Shown one piece after another: positions 25,390 through 35,878 of a DNA stretch of 64,000 nucleotides. Position numbers and translations under genes: made by a program. Positions within the stretch are counted from its first letter, which is position 1. Each line of letters starts with the position of its first letter. The notes below the pieces were generated by a model. The model did no database searches. It saw only the letters and a program-made list of their open reading frames with translations, and had not been told where the DNA came from. This stretch comes from Neodiprion pinetum (Eukaryota; Arthropoda; Insecta; Hymenoptera; Diprionidae), in assembly GCF_021155775.2 (NCBI RefSeq), contig NC_060235.2, forward strand, positions 17,916,693-17,980,692. Reading direction: 5' to 3'.

Positions 25390-26714
25390 ATGGCTCCGGT
25401 AAGTTTTTGATCCATTGCGAAATTACGTATTATGTATGATAAGTTGAGTGTTAATTGAAAATAAATATAAAATATAAGGGAGAAACACTGATGTTGATGT
25501 ATCTTCATTTGTGGTGTAAAGAATCTCCGACGATTCCTGAAATAAAATCGGATCCCATCACGGAACTGATCCGGTGTCGATCCGTCATCACACGCATCTG
25601 GTCGCCTGCACCATGCTTTCAGTTTTCTTGTAGGATATTCTCGGGCTTTAACGGCACACCACTTCCCTCATTAATCTCAAGTAATCAAAAATTGTGTTTT
25701 ACAGGTTGTACCGAAGAAGGCCCCAGGGCAAGCTGCGAAAAAGCAGAACCTGCGTGGCAAGGGCCAAAAGAAGAAGAAGGTGTCTCTAAAGTTTACAATC
25801 GACTGCACTCACCCTGTCGAAGACAACATCATGGATGTTGCCAACTTCGTAAGTTGTATTACTTTTACCCCTTATGTACTGTTCACTTGTTTAATGCTCT
25901 GTGAATTACCTTAGTACTGCTCGATCCTAACCTCTGAAACCTCGGATCTTAACTCCTTCTCAAGCTATGAACAATAACTGTAACATTTGTTCCGTTATCT
26001 TTCTTGTATATACCCGTCAACGTAGTTGTATTGCTTTATGCCTGACCATAGAAACTGTAATTCATACACTTTTACTCAAATTAGATTAGCCACAACGACT
26101 GGAAGAAATCTGGGCATCGTGCAATTCAGTATACATTGCAAACACTGCGCTCTTGGTCACAGATGCTTTGAAATTTTACGTATGTAGTGTCTCGTGAGCA
26201 AACCTGGTATCATTATTTCTATAATTGCAGGAGAAGTATCTTCACGAGCGAATCAAGGTTAATGGCAAAACTGGAAACTTTGGAAACAATGTAAATTTGG
26301 AGCGCAACAAGATGAAACTCTCTGTTAACAGTGATGTTCCATTCTCCAAAAGGTGTGTTACCGCCATGTATTTCATGGTTTGAATGTGCCTCATCTATTG
26401 CTACAGAAAAGTGTATTTGCACAATGGATGTGGCACTTATGACATATGAATAATTCTCCTCTATTTGATCGTTAGATACTACTACAAACGATTATTTACC
26501 GCTCCTTAGACTGAACTCAGTTCAGATACCGATATTTGCACTAATTTGGAAACGTTTTTTTTTCAGGTACTTGAAATACTTGACTAAGAAGTACCTTAAG
26601 AAGAATAAACTGCGTGACTGGCTTCGCGTCGTCTCAAAAGACAAGGATACCTATGAACTGAGGTACTTCCAGATAAACAGCCAAGAAGATGACGACGAGG
26701 ATGATGCCGAATAA
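25390..26714 (+). CDS. RpL22: 60S ribosomal protein L22 (eL22), 4 exons, 140 aa
   Basis: This is a structural protein of the large cytosolic ribosomal subunit that binds 28S rRNA near the exit tunnel. Coding exons are 25390..25398, 25705..25848, 26231..26352 and 26567..26714, with GT-AG introns and a continuous frame. A lysine-rich leader (VVPKKAPGQAAKKQNLRGKGQKKKK, read in parts) precedes the conserved core KVSLKFTIDCTHPVEDNIMD. That is followed by EKYLHERIKVNGKTGN, then VNLERNKMKLSVNS, then FSKRYLKYLTKKYLKK with the RDWLRVV box. The C-terminus is acidic (EDDDEDDAE), typical of eL22. It is slightly longer than vertebrate eL22 because of the N-terminal basic leader, as in insects. Exon 1 encodes only MAP, a common layout for ribosomal protein genes. 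Confidence 0.97.
26385..26437 (+). other. Predicted hairpin in RpL22 intron 3
   Basis: GTGCC and CATCTATTG on the left pair with CAATGGATG and GGCAC on the right, making about 14 base pairs with one mismatch and a 20-base loop inside the 214-base intron. An ACA triplet follows at 26442-26444. Ribosomal protein introns often host small RNAs, but I cannot assign this to a miRNA or snoRNA class. Confidence 0.4.
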
Positions 26715-26786
26715 ACGAAATTGTTTACATCTATTTGCGCTTATTGACGGTCTTTACCAACATCTGTACATAAATATTGTTCAAAT

Positions 26787-26792
26787 AATAAA
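26787..26792 (+). terminator. RpL22 polyadenylation signal AATAAA
   Basis: A canonical AATAAA lies 73 bases after the RpL22 stop codon, a normal distance for the short 3' UTR of a ribosomal protein mRNA. Confidence 0.75.
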
Positions 26793-27390
26793 TGCCGTTA
26801 ATATGCAAGTCGACCTATAGCTTGTTCTGATATCCAAGAGACTCGTCTATCCTCCAACTGAATATCTGACCCGTTACATTGGCTAGCCAGTGATACCGGT
26901 GTGTTGAATTGAAATTAGCGAAACGTGGCTAAAATCATTTTCCATATTCATCGAATCTAGTTAAGCAGCGAATGGCGTTTCGACGTCTAAGTACAGAACG
27001 AGAATGTTGCAACGTCATTCGTCATCGCGTAACGGCGCAGTAATACATCCTTCGTTCCTTCATAACCTGAACGCTTTATAAACAGAGACCCATAAAGAAT
27101 AGTGAAATTTATTCTAAATATAGTTGATATTTCATTTTCAGTAATGGTCTATTTACACTCACGTAAGATGAATAGGATTCTTATCGATTTCACGACTTGG
27201 GTGATGGAGGGGGAGGACTATTTTACTCCACGCAGTAAAGTCGCAGTCCAGTCCGAGCGGCGTTCAGCGTTCAGTTGACGCACGGCAATTGTTGTGACAG
27301 TTAGTGGTCCAGTCGTAAAAGCAGTTTTAGTCGTCTCCATTCGAAATCTATCGGGAAAAGTATTTTTGTTTGTATCAATAAAATTGAAAA
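26793..27390. other. RpL22-GABARAP intergenic region and GABARAP 5' UTR
   Basis: No additional gene is seen. The last 150 bp before the GABARAP ATG is moderately GC-rich (AGTCCGAGCGGCGTTCAG near 27250) and probably holds its promoter and 5' UTR. No TATA box is evident. Confidence 0.5.
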
Positions 27391-29267
27391 ATGAAGTTTC
27401 AATACAAGGAGGAGCATCCATTCGAGAAAAGGAAGGCGGAGGGCGAGAAAATCAGGCGAAAATATCCTGACCGTGTTCCCGTAAGTTTCATGAAAGTAAA
27501 TTTCTGTCTCAAGTGAAGAACCTGGTATCTACCTACATTGAGTTTCAACGTGTCTATACGTTACTTTCAATATAGTCAGCTGCAAACCAAGGAAAGACAT
27601 TTGTCACCGTTACGTAAAAAGAAGTTGCGAACCCAACTACGGCAACGTAACTTGCGGGCCATAATGACGCGGATTTATTTTCCAACGATCGCGTCTACTC
27701 CTCACACTGACTACCGTCTGCTGGTTATTATATCTATTCTTTGTTGGGACGTCGCGTTTTGCTTGCCATTTATGCAATCCGGCTGATGCCAGATACACAC
27801 GATGTCCAAGGTCGATGCCTTGGGTATACATTCGCTGAGATGCTATTCTGCGTCGTATTTTTGGAACAGTTAGCATTTTTCAGCGCCATTTCTCTTTGTT
27901 TTTTTCTTACTCTCTCTAGTCTCTTCTAGTTTTTGAACAATATCTCTTAACCACCGCCGAATTCTTTGTGTAATACCAACTTTTCATTCTGAATATCTAC
28001 TATCGATTACAGTGTTGAAATTACGCGCAATGTTGTATGCGGCACAATGCCTGCAGATTTCAGTTTCGTCGTTTTGTATTCATTGCCTCGCTTGCGACCT
28101 ACGTAATTATTCTGATGCTTTTTTAGAGCAAAAAGAAAGTAGTAGAAAATGAAGAAAATTCGTGGAAAAGAGAGATAAAAATCAATTGCGTCATTTTCCA
28201 GAGCTCTGATAATATTGTTCCTCTTGCAGTTAACTAGAGAATATTATTCAATGCGTGGATAAACAATGCGATTTTTAACCACAATATTAATTCGTATGAT
28301 CTCTGATAAGATAAAACGGGGCTTAGTACGAACATAACAACTGTGTATATTAAACTAGTTTCCTAATGGTGCAACTTAACATTCTAATATCCTGCTAGTA
28401 GTGCTTTCACGGAATATGTATAATTACGTTAGGTTTATGGAACCGTGCAATTTAGTGTATTTGCAGGCTGGTATAATAGTGTAATCCTTTGTGCCAAAAA
28501 TCACTAACCGTGTGCAAATATGTCACATTTACCAGCTTGGATTTACTTTTTTCTACATTTATTTTTGTCTAAGTTTCCTGTATACATACCAAATATACTA
28601 TTGCGCAAGCTTCGAACCCCGATGAATGTTTAAAACAACAAGCTGGTCATGCACTATTCACGTTAATTTTGTCTTGAAGTTATCTGCAATTGAACTATTC
28701 TTTCTGCCTATTACTTATTTATTCTTTGCGAGATTTTTCCTGACAAAGAGAGCCGTGAATGTTTTTTGTTGTTTTTGAACGAAATCGTAGATCAGACATT
28801 ACTGTATAGCACTACGCGAATGCTAATTTTCTATACAGACATCTTCTGTTCGTTGGAACTAGGTTATCGTTGAGAAAGCTCCCAAGGCGAGAATCGGTGA
28901 CCTTGATAAAAAGAAGTACCTTGTACCTTCCGACTTGACAGTCGGACAGTTTTACTTCCTGATTCGCAAGCGTATTCACCTGCGTCCCGAGGATGCCCTC
29001 TTCTTCTTTGTCAACAACGTCATTCCACCTACCAGTGCAACAATGGGGGCTCTCTACCAGGTAAATTGGCCGGCAAAACTCTAGATTTCAACTTTCAAAT
29101 AAAGGCCTAAATCTTTTTTATTCAAACTTGCACTGTTATGCAATTTACTTACCATGTTGAGATGCATATATTATACTACATCGTACCATTTAAATTTTTA
29201 GGAGCACCATGAAGAGGATTTCTTTCTCTACATAGCGTACAGCGATGAGAATGTCTATGGAAATTAG
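27391..29267 (+). CDS. Atg8a: GABARAP / Atg8a ubiquitin-like modifier, 3 exons, 117 aa
   Basis: This is a ubiquitin-fold protein conjugated to phosphatidylethanolamine on autophagosomes and trafficking vesicles. It recruits LIR-motif cargo receptors. Coding exons are 27391..27480, 28863..29060 and 29202..29267. The protein starts MKFQYKEEHPFEKRKAEGEK and continues with VIVEKAPKARIGDLDKKKYL, then the core FLIRKRIHLRPEDALFFFVN, and ends ENVYGN. The length of 117 matches GABARAP. G116 followed by one residue is the expected Atg4 cleavage and lipidation site. The FEKRKAEGEK and VPSDLTVGQFYFLIR blocks place it in the GABARAP branch rather than LC3. Intron 1 is 1.4 kb and contains no other gene that I can support. 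Confidence 0.97.
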
Positions 29268-31303
29268 AGGGAATTAATAGTAAACCCACCTACTGCTACA
29301 AGTTTATGGATGCAATTTGATTTAAATTAAACAATTGAAACTTACCATCTTTGACTTAGTCTACATTTGTAGAGGCTTTAAAGAGGAGGTTTAGAAAAAA
29401 AGAAACCATATGCAATGAAAAAAAAAAAAATTAGCAAAAAGTATGATGATGAGAATCCTATTGTATTTCTGTATCAACTGATTAAAAGTGACCAGAGAAT
29501 CTAAATACTTTGTAATTGATTTGTGTAAATTTTATTATATTTTAGTAATTTTTTCTGTCTTTAAGTTTCATTTTGTAAAATTTTTTTGTCACTTGTGTAT
29601 GAAGTCATGTTAACCGTTAGCTGGGACACCAGGATACGAGATGACCCCACCCAATTTAGTTCCGATTTTAGCCTTGGCATCTTCTACTCTTAGTTTGAGG
29701 CAAAAGTGCATCATGACTTTTACTAAACTATATCGTTTCAATTTTCAAAATAAACACCTTTTTATCAGCAACGACTATCAAACGATTTATTTAGTTCAAA
29801 CAGTATACCTTAAGTGTATTGGGTAAAATTTAAAAATTTTTTTGGAATTACACATTTTTTTCTCAAAATGACCCGTACTATCGTTTGAAAGATAGATTGA
29901 AAACTCTCTGGTCATTTCTGCTAATTAAAATAACCAGTTGTTTACTCATGATATGCATTGTAGTGGTTGGGGTCTTTAACGCCCCCAGTGTGCTAACTGT
30001 GTTATTCTGGTAATGTGTGCCAGCTATGGATTAAAAATCATCGAAACGAAGTTATGCAAATTTTTGTTCAAATAGTAAATAGTTGAAGCTCCTGAATGAA
30101 TTGAAAATCTGGAAAATAACGTACAGCCAAATTAAGTACTGATGAAATGCAACTAATGTCTTCAAATTGTACCATCAAATTATCATTTAAAATATCGGTG
30201 TTTAGCGCAAAGATTATTTTTATTGTTATATCACATAATGATCATTGTTGGACGAGATAGAAAAAAAAATTACGATTCAACCTTTATGTGATACAATTAT
30301 TTTGTTTGTAGGCTTGGACTATCGTGTATAGTTTAACTTACCTTAAGTGATATTTAAGTAATTAAAGAAAAATAAATAACAAAAATGAAGAAAAGTTAAG
30401 TTTAAATGTAAAAGAGAAGAGAAAATTTTTTGTAAGGGCTGGTCGTGGGCCAATAAAAAAAATATGTAAAACTGCACAAGCCTCTTGTCGTTGTTTCCCC
30501 ATTCGATGATCGACACCTTTGATCTGGGGAAAAAAATTGAACCACAGAGTCTATTTCATCATGGACAGGTTCTTAAACTCTAGGATGAAAAGTTATTCAT
30601 ATATTTTACTTGGTTGTCGTTAGATTTTTATTGACCCAAAATGTTAACAGTAACTACAAACGATGTATAGACGGATTGCGAGTAGCTTTAATTAATTCTT
30701 GAAGAGATCTGAGGTTCTTAATCAATTTAAGTATTACAATACACTATTAGACATATTATCATTATACGAAGTAGTACATTATCCCCGTCTATTTATTTAT
30801 TATTACAAATTACATACTACAAGAAGTACATGATCAGAATGTGTTTGTTTTTTCACTGCCTGTAACGTACAAATGAATAATAGAAAAGAAGGGATTAATT
30901 ACAGTATAATCAGATCATCATTTTCCGTCAGTTGATTCAGATATGAATGTAAGTTATTCACTTTAATCATTTTTATTTTTTTTTTTGAAATTATTCGTTA
31001 CTAAAATACAAAATCTTCCTGTATATACAGATATAGTCTTTTACAGTCTTACATGCATATACCATAGACACTATATCACATACATACATGTGCTATAATA
31101 AATTTTATCGACAAATATTCGACATTATATAACTGGTATTTGGTATAAGACATTCGAATCGATTATATTGAAATAGTGACAAACAATCTGAGGTGCTTTC
31201 ATCAAATATACGTGCAACAGTATAACGTTGCATTTGATTCATATAAAAAATTGGTCGCAGCATGTTTTATATGTTCAAATATGTATTTTTATTTTTAAAT
31301 TCC
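29268..31303. other. Convergent 3' region between GABARAP and the AGTRAP-like gene
   Basis: AT-rich and non-coding. It should hold the 3' UTRs of the two convergent genes. A plus-strand AATAAA is at 30371-30376. No RNA gene or mobile element was recognised. Confidence 0.5.
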
Positions 31304-32656
31304 TCATGCAAAATCAGCATTGTTGGGTACCGGCTGCGACATATCTTCGTACTCCTGCCTTCCAAAACCTAATGAAACAAAAATCAAATGCATACCAAAT
31401 AATTGTCGATTGATAATTGGTACTCGGTGGAAATTTTGTAGGTATTTGTATACATACAGTAAATTTCTCTGTATAAATCCTTAAGCTGTAATAGAAACGA
31501 CAGGAGTGGGCCGCTTACCCATGGCTGGATTACTTGCAAACATAGTTGAGAGAGTGCCTCCTCTGGCTTGACCAATCTGAAGTAGGGAATAGCTAGACAG
31601 GACTCGTATAATCAAATTGATGATCATCATGGCTGCACAAAATTTGACCCATGCACCTATAAGGTGTTGCGATCATATTGAAACATCTTCTGCTCGGGCA
31701 GGGTTTATAGGGGAAATTACTTTTTTTTTTACATCATTACTCTGCACGAATTAGTTTGTTAGTATCGAGCTTAATATTCATTTAGATCTTTTTGTTTCTG
31801 TTCTTTTCAATATTTTCGGCAACTTACTAGAGTCGGGGAAGTGCATCGAGAGAGTAATTATGTCGAAGAATATCGACAATACATTAATGAACAGTGCCTG
31901 GAACAAAAAGTCATTTCAGAAGTGTCTTTACATTAGTTTCTGACGGTATGAAATACTATTCATTTATGAGATACAATGTTTCTCAGACATATATTTTAAG
32001 ATGACTGTATTGGAATTTTTCAATTTCTTTATCGCACACAGAGATTCATACTTACAAACTGTATAGGTTCGTCTGACTCTAAATTATGTATTGCCCACAG
32101 AAGGCAGAGGAAGAATAGTAGATTGTAAAACATCATCGATACGGGTAACAGATATCCTTGCAGTCCCCTACACATTTGATTAATTATATAAACTGAATTT
32201 TACATTTAACTTGTCTAAGAAATAGTTTCAAGCCAGGAAGTCCTCCAAAACATTAGGTGAATTCTTTAGTGAGCAATTTCTCAGCTCACGTGAATTTGGA
32301 TGGGTATTTTTTCATCGGTATTTTTCATGAAGCCACATAACGAAACTAAGATACGAACAGGAAGGTGACAAGCTAAAATAAGACATTGATTTTTTTTTAT
32401 ATCCCCTTACCATGTAACGAAGAACAAATGCACAGCAAAGATGACCTGAAAGTACAAATGTAATACGGATAAATTGGCAACACATACATAAAATGACGAC
32501 GATGTGAAACAACTGCGTATTTCGTTTTACTATTACTCAACAATCGTACAGTAACAGGTACAATTATTACAAAGGACGAGTGATGTTTTTAATATTAGGA
32601 CCAGGTATAATATTTACCTTGAGAGGATAATGCGTTATGCTGGATATGTTAGGCAT
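31304..32656 (-). CDS. AGTRAP-like four-helix membrane protein, 6 exons, 152 aa
   Basis: The protein resembles type-1 angiotensin II receptor-associated protein (ATRAP/AGTRAP), a small multispan protein of Golgi/ER and vesicle membranes. In mammals it promotes AT1 receptor internalisation. Insects lack that receptor, so the function here is unknown. Minus-strand exons are 32656..32618, 32445..32411, 32167..32056, 31897..31828, 31656..31519 and 31368..31304. The exons sum to 153 codons with no frame break. The N-terminal block PLKVIFAVHLFFVTWG matches the family pattern (LKVILLxHWLLTTWG). Hydrophobic segments lie at about 13-28, 30-51, 63-81 and 88-110. The cytosolic tail is short and polar (GFGRQEYEDMSQPVPNN). 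The ATG is the first in exon 1 and encodes a short N-terminus before the first helix. Family assignment rests on one motif plus topology. Confidence 0.82.
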
Positions 32657-33041
32657 CTTGTATGATCTCTAATAAAACTGTGGTGATAATTACGCCCCTA
32701 TTCAATGGGCGGTGACTTAGTATCGGACAGGATGACAATGAGGAAACATAAACAAAAATGAAACGTCAAAACGTATTCTGCGACTTCTGCGAGGCTAGCA
32801 AATTTCGTCAGTGGCGTTAGCTATGTAATAATACAGACTGTCGACCGCTTTAAATCAGATTGTGACGGATTGTGGAACTCTTCACGGCGTTGGTACAAAC
32901 AACTTCCGTGATTACCGACTGACATTAACAATCTGTAAATATTCAAGTCGATAACTCACAGATAAAAGATCAGCCTCGTGATAACAATAACTTGTTTATT
33001 TCCACACGCTGTACACGTGAATAGATCGAGTTTGGTGATGA

Positions 33042-34215
33042 TTAGAACACGTTGGAGAAATTGGGATATTTTCGGTTCGTTAAAGTGATCGAACAGTCGG
33101 AACGAGTGCTGTCAGGTCCCTTAACGTGCGGCACGGGAGGATCTAAAGGAAGCGGCATTCCATAAATATGATTTTCGATTATCCTTTCCCCGAGGGCGCT
33201 GATCGTCGCACCGTAAATCGAATCGCCGGTTCTGTTAAAAGATTAGAAATTGTTATTGCAATTGTATAATTGTGTATCATTATCAATATCAAGATCCACT
33301 TATTACTTTGAGGTAATTATTTCCATTCACCTGACTCCGAGTATCTGCCGCTCTTCTTCCTTCGGCTCCAAATTGTCTTTCGGCTTTTCTTTTTTGGTTA
33401 GTCTTGAAAGTAAGTTTGGACCCGCAAATTCACAGGGGTTTCTGTAAGATATTTTGTGAATCGTTTCTGGTATCACCCAACCTTCTGGCAAGGCAACGCG
33501 GGGTCTGTCACCCCCGGTACGTTTAGCAGTCAATGATAAGTAGTTGTCTGAAAAATTATGATATGGAAAGGTAGATGGGGATTATCCGTCATGAGCGAAG
33601 AGAGCTGTGTGAAAATATGATATCCACGAACATCTTTTACCTAAATCTCTTGAGTAGTCTACTTGGTATACGGATTTTAAAAGTATTTTAGCCCGCTGCT
33701 CGATCAAATTCTCGTTCGGAGTTTGTTCCGGTAATACTTTTCTTAACATCGGATGCATGCGTTTCACCTATAAGGTGTTCAAATGATATGAATAAAATTG
33801 CCGTATGGGAGACGCGCAAGCCATTTGTAATCGCTAGTAGCTGATAATTTAGACCCGCCATCGATAAATCAATGATTTACGTGCGGGCTTGACAGACTGA
33901 GTAAGTGTGTGTAATGCGGGGTCGAAATGTAGTTGCAATGATTGTACGTGTGCGTAGTAAACGCACTCTGTCTTATCAATAGCTTACTCTGTCCAAATTT
34001 GCTTTGATATCTTCTGATCGCTCAGGGGATTCTAGATTGGCATTTTTCCTCGCGGTATAAAGATGTTCCTTGAAGGGGCCATTTAGCGGGTTCAGGGGAT
34101 AAGGGTACTCAGGTGGTTGCAGACGCGGTGGAGGTCGCCTCCCTCTCTTCGGGTGGTAGTCTTTTTTGTACACGGTAACAAAGTCGCGATTCTCCTCGTC
34201 TGCCTCCAAAATCAT
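33042..34215 (-). CDS. Uncharacterised protein, 4 exons, 253 aa
   Basis: I do not recognise this family. Minus-strand exons are 34215..33988, 33767..33641, 33547..33331 and 33231..33042, all GT-AG and in frame over 762 bases. The protein is soluble, with no signal peptide or membrane helix, and rich in Pro, Lys, Tyr and Asn. It begins MILEADEENRDFVTVYKKDY and has a basic/proline block KRGRRPPPRLQPPEYPYPLN. A central HPMLRKVLPEQTPNENLIEQ segment follows, then SIYGATISALGERIIENHIY and a PLPLDPPVPH segment near the C-terminus. Proline/tyrosine-rich proteins of this size often prove to be axonemal or sperm-tail microtubule-associated proteins, but that is only an impression. The start of the next gene upstream faces away from it, suggesting a shared promoter region. 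Confidence 0.8.
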
Positions 34216-34924
34216 CGTGACATAGGTTGAACTCCTAATTTACCCTGATAATTCTTCCATGGAATTAGCGATAGTTATGTGAGGAAAGTATTGATTGACA
34301 TTTGATAATATGAAGGAAATCAGCGAATGGGTGAAAAAATATGTGAAGTCGCTGTTGGTTTCACAAAATATTTAAAATCCACTGAACTCGCGATACCGCG
34401 CAATCCATGAACGCCACCCGTGAATACTGGGTGGTCCAATCGCAAGCCCTTTGCGGATTGAACCGCCAAGAGTAACTCGCGATGCAGCTATACGCCAAAA
34501 TCCAAAAGCAATATCGCACGTGATACTTGGACTTCGATTTATTGTTTGAACCGGTGTTGTTTCGATTTGGAACACTTCCGGAATCCATTTTTGTGGGAGA
34601 TAACCAAAATTCATGAAAAAATTGATTTAGGTTCCTGTTGGCGACGCAAACTAATACGTAGACAGAAAACAACAGCTGTAACTAGTGCTTTATGACCTAT
34701 AATTACGTACCTAATCGGCCATTACCACAGACCATTATTGCCTCATGTGATTATTAAGTTAGAATCCAATGTTTAACGCTATCGCAACCTGAGAACGTGT
34801 AAAAAATTAAGAAGTGTACTCAATAACACTAGAATTTGGACGAGCATTACTTGAAACCATGGGTACGTTCCACTAAACGCCCGCAACGATTGTAACACCC
34901 TCTGTATCGTTCCACCTATGGCTC

Positions 34925-34980
34925 GTGGTCGTCGCGAGCGATCGTTCGACGTCATAGATGACGTCACTGTTCGCGACCAC
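34925..34980. promoter_or_regulatory. Dyad-symmetric CRE-like element in a divergent promoter region
   Basis: GACGTCAT-AG-ATGACGTC at 34948-34965 is a perfect inverted repeat carrying two ACGTCA cores. It sits inside a larger dyad, GTGGTCGTCGCGA at the left and TCGCGACCAC at the right. It lies 84-139 bases upstream of the ATG at 35064 and between two divergent genes. ATF/CREB-type factors bind such cores. Use here is inferred. Confidence 0.55.
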
Positions 34981-35063
34981 ATCGCGCCCACATCGCCTAC
35001 AAAATATTGGTGGGTCAGAGTGGGCTCTCACCAGAACGTGGCGGGAATTCGAAAAAAACAACA

Positions 35064-35157
35064 ATGGCGACGGGACAAATAACTTTGTATAATCCTGAAA
35101 CTGACATTGCAGTGGAAGTGAAAGTGTCAGTGGAGGATGCGAGGCGTGCCGAAAATG
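35064..35157 (+). CDS. First coding exon of an unidentified gene (rest not found)
   Basis: The open frame starts MATGQITLYNPETDIAVEVK and continues VSVEDARRAEN, then reaches a donor AAATG|GTTAGT at 35157/35158. Reading through gives a stop at once, so splicing is needed for a longer protein. The ATG context is good (ACAATGG). It lies just downstream of a GC-rich, CRE-bearing region, which supports a real promoter. The residue pattern is acidic and polar with no domain I recognise. No continuing exon was found before the satellite array, so the array probably lies in intron 1. A non-functional leftover exon is the main alternative. Confidence 0.55.
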
Positions 35158-35878
35158 GTTAGTGGCCCCTTAATCTTGAAGATAAAATATAATTTTCAAT
35201 CGAATAACTTTGGTTTGGGAAAAAATTGCGTTTTTCTTATCCTAAACTCGAATAGAACTTTTTGTTGTGTGCGTCATTCTATTTGTTGAAAAAAATAGAA
35301 CTCATCTTTTTTTCTAAATATCAATATAAATAATTATTTGAGATTTTGTTTCATTCAATTCCAATTATTTATTGCGATAGATGTGTTCATGAACAGTCAT
35401 GTATTTTCATCGTTTCTAATACATTTTCTAACGGACTGAGTTTTTTTATTCCACATTTGAGAGAAAAGTAAGGCTAACCCCTTTGTATTTTTGGCGAAAA
35501 TTTTCGCGATTTTGAAAAGTGCTTGAATAAATCAATTGTGGCACTAGTCCGACGTAATTCCGCAACAGAAATCAATCGGGCGCAGTCCCACTACGCTGCG
35601 ACCGACGCATCAAAAGTTACAGCCAAAAAACAAAAACCTGTGATTTCGACACTTTTCAGCAGGTGTTTTTTCCTTCGAAATTTCTCTCCTGTTGATCTCA
35701 CGCTCTTTCCGCTGCGTTTTCTGAGTTCCTGGGGGTCCAATCAGTCAGGTAAGAGTCGTACGAAACGAATCTGAGACCCAAAATTTTTGGTCGAAAAATG
35801 AAGAAAAAGTAAGGCTTACCCCTTAGTATTTTTGGCAGAAATTTTTGCGATTTTTAAAAGTGCTCGAATAAATTGATT

